A DNA stretch of 64,000 bases. Source: Halorubrum salinarum. GTDB taxonomy: Archaea; Halobacteriota; Halobacteria; Halobacteriales; Haloferacaceae. The translations under genes and the position numbers were made by a program. Shown here one piece after another: positions 17,327 to 25,587 of this stretch. The stretch is taken from assembly GCF_013267195.1 (NCBI RefSeq), contig NZ_CP053941.1, positions 2,480,001 to 2,544,000 on the forward strand. The letters are read 5' to 3'. Within the stretch, counting starts at the first letter, position 1. Each line of letters opens with the position of its first letter. Below the pieces are notes generated by a model. The model made no database searches. It saw nothing but the letters and a program-made list of their open reading frames with translations, and was not told the origin of the DNA.

Positions 17327-17860
17327 ATGTCGAAGATCCAGTTGAGTTCGAGTCAGGAACGCGTGCTCACCGCGCTCGTGAACCTCTCCGAGAGTCGGGA
17401 GGCGCCGGTACAGGGCCGCGAGATCGCGGACGCGATCGACCGCAACGCGGGGACGGTGCGGAACCGGATGGGGAGCCTCAGCACCCTCGGCCTCGTCGAG
17501 GGCGTCGCCGGGCCGGACGGCGGCTACATCCCGACCGACGAGGCGTACGACGCGCTCGGCATCGAGCGCCTGGAGGACGCCGCGACGACGCCGGTCGAGC
17601 GCGAGGGCGACCCGGTCGAGGACGTCACCGTCGCGGAGATCGACCTGTCGAGCGTCGCGAACCCGGAACTGTGCCGCGCCGAGCTCGTGATCCGCGGCCC
17701 GGTCGGCCCCTTCGACGCGGGCGACCACGTGACGGTCGGGCCGACGCCGGCCACCGGGCTGCGGCTCTCCGGCGTCGTCGATGCGACGAACGTCGACGGC
17801 AACAGCCTCCTGGTCCGCGTCGACGGCATGGAGACTCCGACGGGCGGGTCGGCCGCCTGA
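17327..17860 (+). CDS. Rrf2-like winged-helix transcriptional regulator
   Basis: A 177-aa haloarchaeal regulator. Residues 3-80 form a winged helix (SSSQERVLTALVNL, GREIADAIDRNAGTVRNRMGSLSTLGLVEG, then the wing GPDGGYIPT). Residues 95-177 form a beta-rich C-terminal domain (VTVAEIDLSSVANPELCRAEL, VIRGPVGPFDAGDHVTVGPTP, LRLSGVVDATNVDGNSLLVRV) that may sense a ligand or dimerise. There are no iron-sulfur cysteines of the bacterial IscR/NsrR type. The operator may be the palindrome at 17200-17219. Confidence 0.8.
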   Translation: MSKIQLSSSQERVLTALVNLSESREAPVQGREIADAIDRNAGTVRNRMGSLSTLGLVEGVAGPDGGYIPTDEAYDALGIERLEDAATTPVEREGDPVEDVTVAEIDLSSVANPELCRAELVIRGPVGPFDAGDHVTVGPTPATGLRLSGVVDATNVDGNSLLVRVDGMETPTGGSAA

Positions 17861-17881
17861 ACGGCCGGTCAGCGGCCGCGG

Positions 17882-18799
17882 TCAGTCCGGCTCGACCGCA
17901 GAGAACAGCCTGTCGCTGACCGCGCCGGTGGCGGACGCGGCGTGTCGCGCGTCCCGGTGCCGCTCGCCGAAGGCGATCCGCGCGCTCTCCGCGGCCTCGC
18001 GGTCGACCGCGAACGAGACGTCGGGGTAGGTCACGTCCCACAGCACGAGCGGCTCGGGTGGCGCGGGACCGATACCGCGGTCGCCCGGTATCGGCTCGGC
18101 GTCGAGCAGCCGGTCGATCCACACGAGGTCGGCGGTTCCGCGACCGACCGCGCGGGCCGCGGCGACGACCCGCCGCACGAGCGCCCGCGGGAAGCCGTCC
18201 GCCGAGAGCTCGACGACGAGCGTGTCGCCCTCGCGGGTCGCGCCCGCGTCGAGGTCGCGGACCGTCCCCGTCTCGTCGGTCGTCAGGTTGTGGAAGTCGC
18301 GTTCGCCGTCGAACCGCGCGAGCGCCTCCAGAAATCGGTCGTCGTCGACCGCGTGCTCGGGGTCTCGCCGCGCGCGGTCCGAGGCGGATTCGGCCCCGGA
18401 CTCGGGCGCGTAGAGGTGGTACCGGTACGTCCGTCGAACCGCGTCGTGCGTTGCGTGGAACTCGTCACCCACGTCGGCGGCGGCCCAGACTCGGACCGAC
18501 CCAGGCAAGTGGCCGTTGAACGCGCGGGGCGTGAGCCACGTCGGCGCCTCGAAGGCGACGGTCTGGGCCACCGCCGAGACGCCCGCGTCGGTCCGGCCGG
18601 CCGCGGCGTAGCCCGGGGGCGTGGCGTGCGTCGACCCGTCGCCGCGGTCGACGAGGCCGTGGTCCGCGAGCGCCTCGAGGAGCGCGTCCGCGACGGTGCG
18701 GGCGTGCGGCTGGCGCTGGAAGCCGGCGTACGCCCGCCCGTCGTACGCGACGCGGAAGGCGCGCGTGACCGTGTCGCGCCCGTTCGACGCGCCCGTCAC
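17882..18799 (-). CDS. truA: tRNA pseudouridine(38-40) synthase TruA
   Basis: A 305-aa enzyme isomerising uridines 38-40 in the tRNA anticodon stem. The catalytic Asp lies in AAGRTDAGVSAVAQ, with the family start AFRVAYDGRAYAGFQRQP and later HATHDAVRRTYRYHLY, DFHNLTT and GFPRALVRRVVAAARAVGRG. It starts with GTG at 18797-18799, overlapping the TGA of the UspA gene (GTGA), so the two are translationally coupled. The C-terminal 40 residues are a less conserved extension. Confidence 0.92.
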   Translation of the reverse strand: MTGASNGRDTVTRAFRVAYDGRAYAGFQRQPHARTVADALLEALADHGLVDRGDGSTHATPPGYAAAGRTDAGVSAVAQTVAFEAPTWLTPRAFNGHLPGSVRVWAAADVGDEFHATHDAVRRTYRYHLYAPESGAESASDRARRDPEHAVDDDRFLEALARFDGERDFHNLTTDETGTVRDLDAGATREGDTLVVELSADGFPRALVRRVVAAARAVGRGTADLVWIDRLLDAEPIPGDRGIGPAPPEPLVLWDVTYPDVSFAVDREAAESARIAFGERHRDARHAASATGAVSDRLFSAVEPD

Positions 18800-19320
18800 T
18801 GGGCGTCGGACGGCTCGCGGTCGCCCGCCTCGCCGGTGTCCGCCGAGTTCGCCTCGGTCTCGCCGGAGTCGGTCGGGAGCGACCCGACTTCCTCGGGGTC
18901 GGCCATCGGGACGGTCACCACCGGCACCGACGCGACGCGGACGACCTTCTCGGTGACGCTGCCGAGGAGGAGCCGGCGGATCCCCCGACGGGTGTGGCTC
19001 GGCATGACGACGATGTCGGCGCCGTCGTCGATGGCGTTCTCGATGACCTCCAGGGGGTCGCCGCGGACGACGCTGCCGACCGTCTCGACGCCTCTCGCCT
19101 CCAGTTCGGCGGTCACCGCCTCCACCCGTTCCTCGGCCGCGTCCGCCAGCCGGTCCGAGAACACGCCCGTCCGCGGGCCGGCGAGCGTGTCGACGGCGGT
19201 GTCGGCCGCGGAGAGGACGTGGACCGTCGCGTCGTACCGCTCGGCGAGGCTGGCCGCGTGCGGGATGGCGTCGTTCGCCTCGCCGCCGGGGGCGACGGGC
19301 AGGAGGATGTCGTCGTACAT
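18796..19320 (-). CDS. Universal stress protein UspA family
   Basis: A 174-aa single Usp domain with an acidic C-terminal tail (residues 140-174). MYDDILLPVAPGGEAND is the typical first strand, followed by ATVHVLSAADTAVDT, VVRGDPLEVIENAIDDGADIVVMPSH and RRGIRRLLLGSVTEKVVR. The GxxGxxxxxxxxxGS ATP-binding loop is only partly kept (SHTRRGIRRLLLGS), so nucleotide binding is uncertain. The frame extends nine codons further upstream, but ATG at 19320 begins the conserved core. Promoter proximal gene of the uspA-truA pair. Confidence 0.88.
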   Translation of the reverse strand: MYDDILLPVAPGGEANDAIPHAASLAERYDATVHVLSAADTAVDTLAGPRTGVFSDRLADAAEERVEAVTAELEARGVETVGSVVRGDPLEVIENAIDDGADIVVMPSHTRRGIRRLLLGSVTEKVVRVASVPVVTVPMADPEEVGSLPTDSGETEANSADTGEAGDREPSDAQ

Positions 19321-19499
19321 GCGTGGTGACGGAACGCCCACCCGCAAAGTCCTGTCGGCCGGGAAACCGGTCGGCGGGCCGGTCGAGAAGGCACGGTCGG
19401 GAAGGCGGGCGGTCAGCGACGGTCTATCGAGGGAGCAGGCGGGCGGCGGTCGAGCGCCGGATGGGTAGGGTTTTCCGGCGGGCGGCCCTCCCCGTGGGT

Positions 19500-20066
19500 A
19501 TGGGACGCGACGTGTCCGACCCCGACAACCCGCAGGTAACGCTTCAGACCAACCACGGCGACATCGTCGTCGAGCTGTTCGCCGACCGCGCGCCGCGGAC
19601 GGTCGAGAACTTCCTCGGCCTGGCGCGACACGACCCCGCAGCGGACGCCGAGCCCGCGCCGGAGACGAACACGTGGGAGGACCCCAAGTCCGGCGAGGTG
19701 CGCGGTGACTCGCTGTACGAGGGCAACGTCTTCCACCGCGTCATCGACGACTTCATGATCCAGGGCGGCGACCCGATGGAGAACGGCCGCGGCGGCCCCG
19801 GCTACCAGTTCGACGACGAGTTCCACGACGACCTCACCCACGACGGGCCCGGCATCCTCTCGATGGCGAACTCCGGTCCGAACACGAACGGCTCGCAGTT
19901 CTTCATCACGCTGGACGCGACCCCGCACCTCGACGGCAAGCACGCCGTCTTCGGGCAGGTCATCGACGGGATGGACGTCGTCGAGGAGATCGGCGCGGTG
20001 CCGACCGGCCGCAACGACGACCCCCGCGAGGCCGTCGAGATCGAGCGCGTCGACGTCGACGAGTAG
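19500..20066 (+). CDS. Cyclophilin-type peptidyl-prolyl cis-trans isomerase
   Basis: A 188-aa cytosolic cyclophilin. Active-site elements are present: FHRVIDDFMIQGGD (catalytic Arg and the QGGD loop), SMANSGPNTNGSQFFITL, and HLDGKHAVFGQVIDGMDVV, where the Trp of the cyclosporin-binding loop is replaced by His, as in many prokaryotic forms. An insertion of about 20 acidic residues (DPAADAEPAPETNTWEDPKS) between helix 1 and the active-site loop is typical of haloarchaea. The frame is open further upstream, but ATG at 19500 fits the conserved start. Confidence 0.93.
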   Translation: MGRDVSDPDNPQVTLQTNHGDIVVELFADRAPRTVENFLGLARHDPAADAEPAPETNTWEDPKSGEVRGDSLYEGNVFHRVIDDFMIQGGDPMENGRGGPGYQFDDEFHDDLTHDGPGILSMANSGPNTNGSQFFITLDATPHLDGKHAVFGQVIDGMDVVEEIGAVPTGRNDDPREAVEIERVDVDE

Positions 20067-20148
20067 CCCTCGCGGTCGGGCGTCGGACCCCGCCCCGGCG
20101 CGGGGAGTTGAGAAGAGTTAAATTGCCCCCGGCGTAATCCTCGATTGC

Positions 20149-20257
20149 GCTCGGTTGGTGTAGTCCGGCCAATCATGTTGGCCTTTCGGCGGACGCGGCG
20201 CCTCGGCGCCGGTTCGGAAGTCAGCCGACGACCAGGGTTCAAATCCCTGACCGAGCA
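20149..20257 (+). tRNA. tRNA-Glu (TTC) with 34-nt intron
   Basis: The acceptor GCTCGGT pairs with ACCGAGC, discriminator A at 20257. Exon 1 is 20149-20188 and exon 2 is 20223-20257; the intron is 20189-20222 at the canonical 37/38 position. The anticodon is TTC. A perfect hBHBh' motif is visible: anticodon stem TTGGC/GCCGA, central helix CTTT/GAAG, bulges CGG and TCA, intron helix CGGAC/GTTCG capped by a GC-rich hairpin (CGGCGCC/GGCGCCG). The T-arm is CCAGGGTTCAAATCCCTGG-like. A TATA element TTAAAT sits near 20118. The splicing endonuclease EndA is the expected processing enzyme. Confidence 0.95.
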
Positions 20258-20344
20258 TCCATTCTCACCTCGCGAGCGGCGCGTCCGGATCCGCGCGCGG
20301 TCCGAAGGGGAAGAATCACCACCGTCGGTGACGGAGGGACGGGC

Positions 20345-21529
20345 ATGAGCGACCGACCCGACGAGTCCGACGGCGACGACAGGCGGTTCGAGACGCGCGC
20401 GATCCACGCCGGCCAGGAGCCGGACCCGGAGACCGGCGCGCTGATGACGCCGATCCACGCGAACTCCACCTACGAGCAGGACGCGCCCGGCGACCACCGC
20501 GGCTACGAGTACAGCCGGACCGGGAACCCCACTCGGACCGACCTCGAAGCGAACCTCGCCTCGCTGGAGGCGGGCAGCCACGCCCGCTGTTTCTCTTCGG
20601 GCATGGGCGCGATCAACACCGTGCTCAACCTGCTCTCGGCGGGCGACCACGTCGTCGCGGGCGACGACGTGTACGGCGGGACCCACCGAATCTTGACGCA
20701 GGTGTACGACGAGTACGACATCGACACGACGTTCGTCGACACCACCGACCACGACGCGGTCCGGGCGGCGATGCGCGACGAGACCGAGCTGGTGTGGGTC
20801 GAGACGCCGACGAACCCCCTGATGAACGTCAACGACATCGGCGCGCTCGCCGACATCGCCCACGAGGGCGACGCGCTCTGCGCGGTCGACAACACGTTCG
20901 CGACCCCGTACCTCCAGCGGCCGCTCGAACACGGCGCCGACATCGTCTCCCAGTCGCTGACGAAGTACCTCGGCGGCCACTCCGACACGATCGGCGGCGC
21001 CCTGATCGTCGACGACGAGGAGCTGGACGAACGGCTCGGCTTCTACCAGAACTCCGTCGGCGCGACGCCCGGGCCCTTCGACGCCTTCCTCGTGCTCCGC
21101 GGGACGAAGACGCTCCCGGTGCGGATGGACCGCCACTGCGAGAACGCGATGGCGCTCGCCGAGTGGCTGGAGGGCCACGACGCGGTCGACCGCGTCTACT
21201 ACCCCGGGCTGGAGTCGCACCCGGACCACGAACTGGCGGCCGAACAGATGGACGACTTCGGCGGCATGCTCTCGTTCGAACTCGACGGCACCCTCGAAGA
21301 GGCGTCGACCGTCGTGAGCGAGACCGAGGTGTTCACGCTGGCGGAGTCGCTGGGCGGCGTCGAGAGCCTGATCGAGCAGCCGGCGGCGATGACCCACGCC
21401 GCCATCCCGCGCGAGGAGCGGCTCGCCGCCGGGCTCACCGACGGCCTCATCCGCGTGTCCGTGGGGATCGAACACGTCGACGACATGAAGGCGGACCTTC
21501 AGGCGGCGTTCGACGCGGCGCTGTCGTAG
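20345..21529 (+). CDS. Cystathionine gamma-synthase/lyase family PLP enzyme
   Basis: A 394-aa fold-type I PLP enzyme of sulfur amino acid metabolism. Family landmarks are [76 protein letters not shown], and the PLP lysine in [13 protein letters not shown]. It could act as cystathionine gamma-synthase, gamma-lyase or a related sulfhydrylase; sequence alone does not separate these. It begins directly after tRNA-Glu with its own short leader. Confidence 0.9.
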   Translation: MSDRPDESDGDDRRFETRAIHAGQEPDPETGALMTPIHANSTYEQDAPGDHRGYEYSRTGNPTRTDLEANLASLEAGSHARCFSSGMGAINTVLNLLSAGDHVVAGDDVYGGTHRILTQVYDEYDIDTTFVDTTDHDAVRAAMRDETELVWVETPTNPLMNVNDIGALADIAHEGDALCAVDNTFATPYLQRPLEHGADIVSQSLTKYLGGHSDTIGGALIVDDEELDERLGFYQNSVGATPGPFDAFLVLRGTKTLPVRMDRHCENAMALAEWLEGHDAVDRVYYPGLESHPDHELAAEQMDDFGGMLSFELDGTLEEASTVVSETEVFTLAESLGGVESLIEQPAAMTHAAIPREERLAAGLTDGLIRVSVGIEHVDDMKADLQAAFDAALS

Positions 21530-21631
21530 TCCGTCCGCCCGCCGGCCCGGGCTCCGGGCCGCTCCATGGCACGCTCGGTTCGCGGCCGGACGACTGGTAC
21601 CATTTTTGTCGCCGCCGCCGAGACTGCCTCC

Positions 21632-22579
21632 ATGAGCGATCCAGACGTCCTGGTGCTTCGACAGACGATCCACGGGCTCGGCCCCGACGAACTGGCGGCG
21701 GCGATCCGCGAGCGGCTCCCCGACGCCGAGGTGGCGCGGGCGCGGACGCCGGCGGAGGAGCGGGAGCTGATCCGGACCGCGCGGGTCGCCGTCGGACTCA
21801 CCATCGACGAACACCTGCTCTCGGTCGCCGACGACCTGGAGCTGTTCGCCTGCGTGTTCGCGGGGACGGGCCATCTGCCGCGGGACCTGCTCGCGGACCA
21901 CGGCGTCGCCGTGACGAACGCCTCGGGCGTCCACGGACCGAACATCGCCGAACACGTAATCGGCTCGATGATCGCGCACGCGCGGCAGTTCCACCGGGCG
22001 TACCGCCAGCAGTCCCGCCGCGAGTGGCGCACCTACGAGACGACGGAGGTGTACGGCTCGACGGTCGCCGTCGTCGGACTCGGCGCCATCGGGCGGTCCG
22101 TCGTCGACCGCCTGGAGTCGTTCGACGTCGACACGGTCGGGGTGCGCTACACCCCGGAGAAGGGCGGTCCGACCGACGAGGTGTACGGCTTCGACGAGTT
22201 CCACGACGCCGTCACCGACGCCGAGTACGTCGTGTTGGCGTGTCCGCTCACGGAGACGACGCGGGGGCTGGTCGACGCGGACGCGCTCCGGACGATGCGG
22301 CCCGACGCCGTCCTCGTCAACATCGCGCGCGGGCCGATCGTCGACACCGACGCGCTGGTGACGGAGCTCCGGAACAACCGGATCCGCGGCGCGGCGCTGG
22401 ACGTCACGGACCCGGAGCCGCTTCCGGAGGACCACCCGCTGTGGGGGCTGTCGAACGCGACGATCACGCCGCACAACGCCGGCCACACGCCGGAGTACTA
22501 CGAGCGCGTCGCCGACATCCTCGCGGACAACGTCGCGCGGCTGGACGCCGGCGACGACCTGCGCAACCGCGTGGTCTGA
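21632..22579 (+). CDS. D-2-hydroxyacid dehydrogenase, NAD(P)-dependent
   Basis: A 315-aa two-domain dehydrogenase reducing 2-oxoacids to D-2-hydroxyacids. Rossmann motif: VAVVGLGAIGRSVVDRL. The catalytic triad is visible: Arg in NIARGPIVDTDAL, Glu in DVTDPEPLPEDHPLW, and His in TPHNAGHTPEYYERV. The start MSDPDVLVLRQTIHG at 21632 is preferred over an upstream frame extension. ATTTTTGTC at 21602-21610 is a likely TATA about 25 bases before the ATG. Substrate is not predictable. Confidence 0.92.
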   Translation: MSDPDVLVLRQTIHGLGPDELAAAIRERLPDAEVARARTPAEERELIRTARVAVGLTIDEHLLSVADDLELFACVFAGTGHLPRDLLADHGVAVTNASGVHGPNIAEHVIGSMIAHARQFHRAYRQQSRREWRTYETTEVYGSTVAVVGLGAIGRSVVDRLESFDVDTVGVRYTPEKGGPTDEVYGFDEFHDAVTDAEYVVLACPLTETTRGLVDADALRTMRPDAVLVNIARGPIVDTDALVTELRNNRIRGAALDVTDPEPLPEDHPLWGLSNATITPHNAGHTPEYYERVADILADNVARLDAGDDLRNRVV

Positions 22580-22608
22580 AGCGCCGTCGAGGACTGACTT
22601 TACCCCCA

Positions 22609-22737
22609 AGTATATATCTCTATATACTACTAATTTGCTCCTAATACCGCTTTAGAAAACCCTGAGAGCGACGGAGCGAGCCGAGTCGGAGAGATTGAGC
22701 TGTACTCGCTGACAGAGGTATATATTTTGATCAAAAT
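22609..22737 (+). promoter_or_regulatory. Promoter and palindromes upstream of the AbrB-PhoU gene
   Basis: Two symmetric AT elements are visible. AGTATATA at 22609-22616 is repeated inverted as TATATACT at 22621-22628 with a TCTC loop (operator or terminator of the preceding gene). ATTTTGATCAAAAT at 22724-22737 is a perfect 14-bp palindrome overlapping the TATA-like AAAATTAA, 27-30 bases before the ATG at 22766. A repressor bound here would occlude TBP/TFB, suggesting autoregulation. Confidence 0.55.
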
Positions 22738-22765
22738 TAAGGTGATCCGCTCCCGAGGGCCTGAT

Positions 22766-23764
22766 ATGGAAACGCGGAAGGTCCAGGTCACCGGCGGCTC
22801 GACGTACACCGTTTCGATTCCGAAGACGTGGGCGACCGACAACGACGTCGAGGCCGGGACGGAGATCGAGTTCCACCCCGACGGCGACTCGCTGTTCCTC
22901 ACCCCGCGGTCCGAGTCCGAACGGACGCGGGGGTCGCTGGACATCGCCGATCTGAGCGGCCAGGCGCTCCGGCGGGCGGTGACGACGATGTACGTCAGCG
23001 GCTTCGACGTCATCGAACTGGAGGCCGCGGAGATCACCACCGAGCAGCGGTCGACGATCCGGGACGCGGTCCAGAGCCTCGTCGGCCTGGAGGTGTTAGA
23101 GGAGACGCGCGACCGCGTCGTCGTTCAAGACTTGCTCGACTCCTCGGAGCTTTCGATCCACAACGCGGTCACGCGGATGCGACTGATCTCGCTGTCGATG
23201 CTCGAAGACGCGATCACCGCGCTCTCGGAGCGCGACCACGACCTCGCGCGCGACGTGATCGGTCGCGACGACGACCTCGACCGCCTGTGGCTCGTCGTCT
23301 CGCGGATCTTCCGCGCCACCCTGCGGACGCCGAAGGCGGCCGAGGAGCTGGGTCTCCCCCGCGAGGAGTGTTTCGACTACCACTCCAGCGCCCGCCAGCT
23401 GGAACGGATCGGCGACCACGCGACGAAGATCGCGCACCTCACGCTGAACATCGACGAGGCCCTCCCCCCGGACGTGGTCGAGGCGGTGAGCGACCTCCAC
23501 GGCGACGCAGTCGACGTGATCGACGCGGCGATGGACGCGCTGTTCGACGACGACACCGAGGCCGCGACCCGTCGGGCCAACGAGGCGCGGACCGGCGTTC
23601 GAGCCATCGACGAGCGCGTGCGCTCCATCGACGAACTGCTCCGCGACCTCGATCCGACGCGCGCGCAGCTGCTCGGGCTCGTCGTCGACTCCGTGCTCCG
23701 CTCGGCCGACTACGGCGGGAACATCGCCGAGACCGCGCTCCAGAAGGCCGCGCCGACGCCGTGA
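22766..23764 (+). CDS. phoU: AbrB-PhoU family regulator
   Basis: A 332-aa protein. Residues 1-50 form a SpoVT/AbrB swapped-hairpin DNA-binding domain (METRKVQVTGGSTYTVSIPK, DNDVEAGTEIEFHPDGDSLF). Residues 100-330 contain two PhoU three-helix bundles with the expected E/D-x-x-x-D-type metal-binding helices (FDYHSSARQLERIGDHATKIA and ARAQLLGLVVDSVLRSADYGG). This archaeal architecture joins DNA binding and phosphate sensing in one chain. No pst transporter genes are adjacent. ATG 22766 is chosen over upstream alternatives as it begins the AbrB fold. Confidence 0.9.
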   Translation: METRKVQVTGGSTYTVSIPKTWATDNDVEAGTEIEFHPDGDSLFLTPRSESERTRGSLDIADLSGQALRRAVTTMYVSGFDVIELEAAEITTEQRSTIRDAVQSLVGLEVLEETRDRVVVQDLLDSSELSIHNAVTRMRLISLSMLEDAITALSERDHDLARDVIGRDDDLDRLWLVVSRIFRATLRTPKAAEELGLPREECFDYHSSARQLERIGDHATKIAHLTLNIDEALPPDVVEAVSDLHGDAVDVIDAAMDALFDDDTEAATRRANEARTGVRAIDERVRSIDELLRDLDPTRAQLLGLVVDSVLRSADYGGNIAETALQKAAPTP

Positions 23765-23850
23765 GGGGATCGGTCTCAGACGGAGATTCGAGCGCCGCTC
23801 TCGTTGCCGGGTGAACGGGTTTTTTCAGCACGCTCCCCCGAGGTGACCCC

Positions 23851-24234
23851 ATGCCAGAGATCGAACTCGGCGTGCCGAAGGGCGTTGTCGAGTCGCTTCC
23901 GGAGGACGAGGGGACCGCCGAACGCGACATGCGACGCGCCATTGCGGGGATCCAGTCGCGGCTGAACGAGGCGCTCGACGAGGCGGACCCGGACGAGGCG
24001 GCCGAGGTCGTCGCCGACGCGGTCGAGCGCATGGAGTCGCAGGCGAGCACGTACCACGAGTTCGTCCCCGAACTGCGCGCGTGGGGGCAGTCGCCGATAT
24101 ACGCCATCGCGTGGCGGAACCTCTACCTCGAACTGATCGGCCAGCTGTACGACCACGAGTGGCTCGCCGACGACCTCGACCGCGAGCGGAACTTCCGGCT
24201 GGTCGAGGACGGGATCCGGCTGTCGGACCTGTAG
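23851..24234 (+). CDS. Conserved hypothetical helical protein
   Basis: A 127-aa protein, predicted to be mostly helical: AERDMRRAIAGIQSRLNEAL, EAAEVVADAVERMESQAST, then a conserved-looking aromatic core WGQSPIYAIAWRNLYLELIGQLYDHEWL. No catalytic motif is recognised. GGTTTTTTCAG at 23817-23827, 27 bases before the ATG, can act as its TATA and also as a T-rich end of the PhoU transcript. Function unknown. Confidence 0.65.
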   Translation: MPEIELGVPKGVVESLPEDEGTAERDMRRAIAGIQSRLNEALDEADPDEAAEVVADAVERMESQASTYHEFVPELRAWGQSPIYAIAWRNLYLELIGQLYDHEWLADDLDRERNFRLVEDGIRLSDL

Positions 24235-24368
24235 CGGGAGCGACCTCGCGTGGGTCGCGGATCGCTGCCGGTGCCGCTGGCCGCGGAGCGCCGTCGCCGC
24301 CGCGTGTCCGCGGTCGGTTCGGTTCCGCGGCCGACCGCTTTTAAGCCGCCGCGACACGACGTACGGGT

Positions 24369-24650
24369 ATGGAACTCGAACTGCGGTTCTTCGCGACGTT
24401 TCGCGAGGCCGCCGGCGGGAAGACGGTGAACGCGGAGTTCGCCGACGGCTCCTCCGTCGGCGACGTGTTGCGCGAATTGGAGGCCGAGTACGAGGGGATG
24501 GAGGGCCGGCTGATCGTCGACGGCGACCTCGCCCCCCAGATCAACGTCCTGAAGAACGGCCGCGAGGTGCTCCACCTCGACGGGCTCGACACGCCGATGG
24601 CGGACGGCGACCGGCTCTCCGTCTTCCCGCCGGTCGCGGGGGGCGCATGA
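24369..24650 (+). CDS. Ubiquitin-like small archaeal modifier protein (SAMP3/MoaD-like)
   Basis: A 93-aa beta-grasp protein. MELELRFFATFREAAGGK and PQINVLKNGREVLHLDGL, with the end DGDRLSVFPPVAGG, are characteristic of the SAMP3-type (HVO_2177-like) and MoaD families, which are adenylated at a C-terminal Gly-Gly by UbaA for protein conjugation or sulfur transfer. Here the stop comes one codon later, leaving VAGGA, so a trailing Ala would have to be removed to expose the di-glycine. The last codon and stop (GCATGA) overlap the ATG of the next gene at 24647. Confidence 0.9.
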   Translation: MELELRFFATFREAAGGKTVNAEFADGSSVGDVLRELEAEYEGMEGRLIVDGDLAPQINVLKNGREVLHLDGLDTPMADGDRLSVFPPVAGGA

Positions 24651-25006
24651 CCGACGACGGGTCGGCGGCGACCGAGGGGAGCGTCGACGACGAGGCGGCG
24701 GGGGCCGACCTCCCGCCCGCCGAGGAGGGGTGGGAGCGAAAGACGGTCGCGTACCGCGGCATCTCTCGCCGCCTCGCGGCTCACTACCTCCGCAACCTCG
24801 GCGGGGAGCTGGTGGGGACCGACGACCCCGCGGCCGCGACCCGGGTTGACGGCGACGGCTGGCGAGTGACTCTCAGCGCCGAGACGGTGACCGCCGCGGC
24901 CGCCATCGAACTCACCGAGGTGACCGCCGAGTTCGCGGGCGACCCCGAGGTCCTCGCCGAGCTCCTGCCGAAGTACCGGCAGAAGGCGATGCGCGCCGGC
25001 GGGTGA
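24647..25006 (+). CDS. MoaD-associated DUF1952-like protein
   Basis: A 119-aa protein starting inside the SAMP stop codon (ATGA overlap). After an acidic leader (residues 1-25), the core WERKTVAYRGISRRLAAHYLRNLGGELV, VDGDGWRVTLSAETVTAA, IELTEVTAEFAGDP and LPKYRQKAMRAGG resembles the MoaD-related C-terminal domain (DUF1952) that neighbours MoaD/SAMP genes in haloarchaea. The conserved position and overlap imply joint expression with the modifier, perhaps as a partner. The family assignment is from memory. Confidence 0.65.
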   Translation: MTDDGSAATEGSVDDEAAGADLPPAEEGWERKTVAYRGISRRLAAHYLRNLGGELVGTDDPAAATRVDGDGWRVTLSAETVTAAAAIELTEVTAEFAGDPEVLAELLPKYRQKAMRAGG

Positions 25007-25533
25007 TGTCCGACGACGCCGACGGCGGGGAGTCGGGTGACCGGGACGACGCCGAGAAGGACCCGGGTCCGTACCCGATCGAGGGGACCGCGCTGGTGAA
25101 GACGGCCGCGCTCGCGAGCGTGCCGGCCGCCCGCGTCCCGGCGCTGCTCACGCAGGTTCAGGCCGACCTGGGGCCTAGGATCGACGAGTACCGCCGGCGC
25201 TACGAGCGGATCGCGGCCGAGCCGGACCGCGAGACGTTCCTCGTCGAACCGGATCACTGGGAGACGGTGGCCGACCGCGTGGGGCTCTCCGAGCGCGAGC
25301 GCGACGCGGTCGTGCGGGCCCACGAGGCCGCGGTCGAGCGGATCGGGTCCGGGAGCGGCCGCCGGGAGGAGTTCGACACCGCGCTGGAGATCCGGTCGGG
25401 CGTCGTTATCGGCGTCGACGTGGAAAGCGGAGGAAACGGCGACGCAGAGGCGGGAGCGAACGGCAGCGAATCGGATCCGGACGGCGGCGAATCGGACCCG
25501 GACAGCGGCGGGTCGGATTCGAACCGCGACTGA
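25006..25533 (+). CDS. Conserved acidic protein of the SAMP gene set
   Basis: A 175-aa protein whose ATG overlaps the preceding TGA by one base (TGATG). An acidic head (1-25) precedes a helical core (IEGTALVKTAALASVPAARV, VQADLGPRIDEYRRRYERI, FLVEPDHWETVADRVGLSERE) and a disordered Ser/Asp/Gly tail with imperfect SDPDGGE repeats. No family is recognised. The three coupled genes (SAMP, DUF1952-like, this one) form one transcription unit; what this member does is not known. Confidence 0.6.
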   Translation: MSDDADGGESGDRDDAEKDPGPYPIEGTALVKTAALASVPAARVPALLTQVQADLGPRIDEYRRRYERIAAEPDRETFLVEPDHWETVADRVGLSERERDAVVRAHEAAVERIGSGSGRREEFDTALEIRSGVVIGVDVESGGNGDAEAGANGSESDPDGGESDPDSGGSDSNRD

Positions 25534-25587
25534 CCCGAACGCTGCCGTCACCGACGCCTTTTCGGACGCCACCGCAGACGTTCCGGC

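Noticed and set aside
19802-22609. 935-codon minus-strand frame antisense to the PLP enzyme and the dehydrogenase
   Set aside because: Antisense shadow; it also crosses the tRNA-Glu gene.
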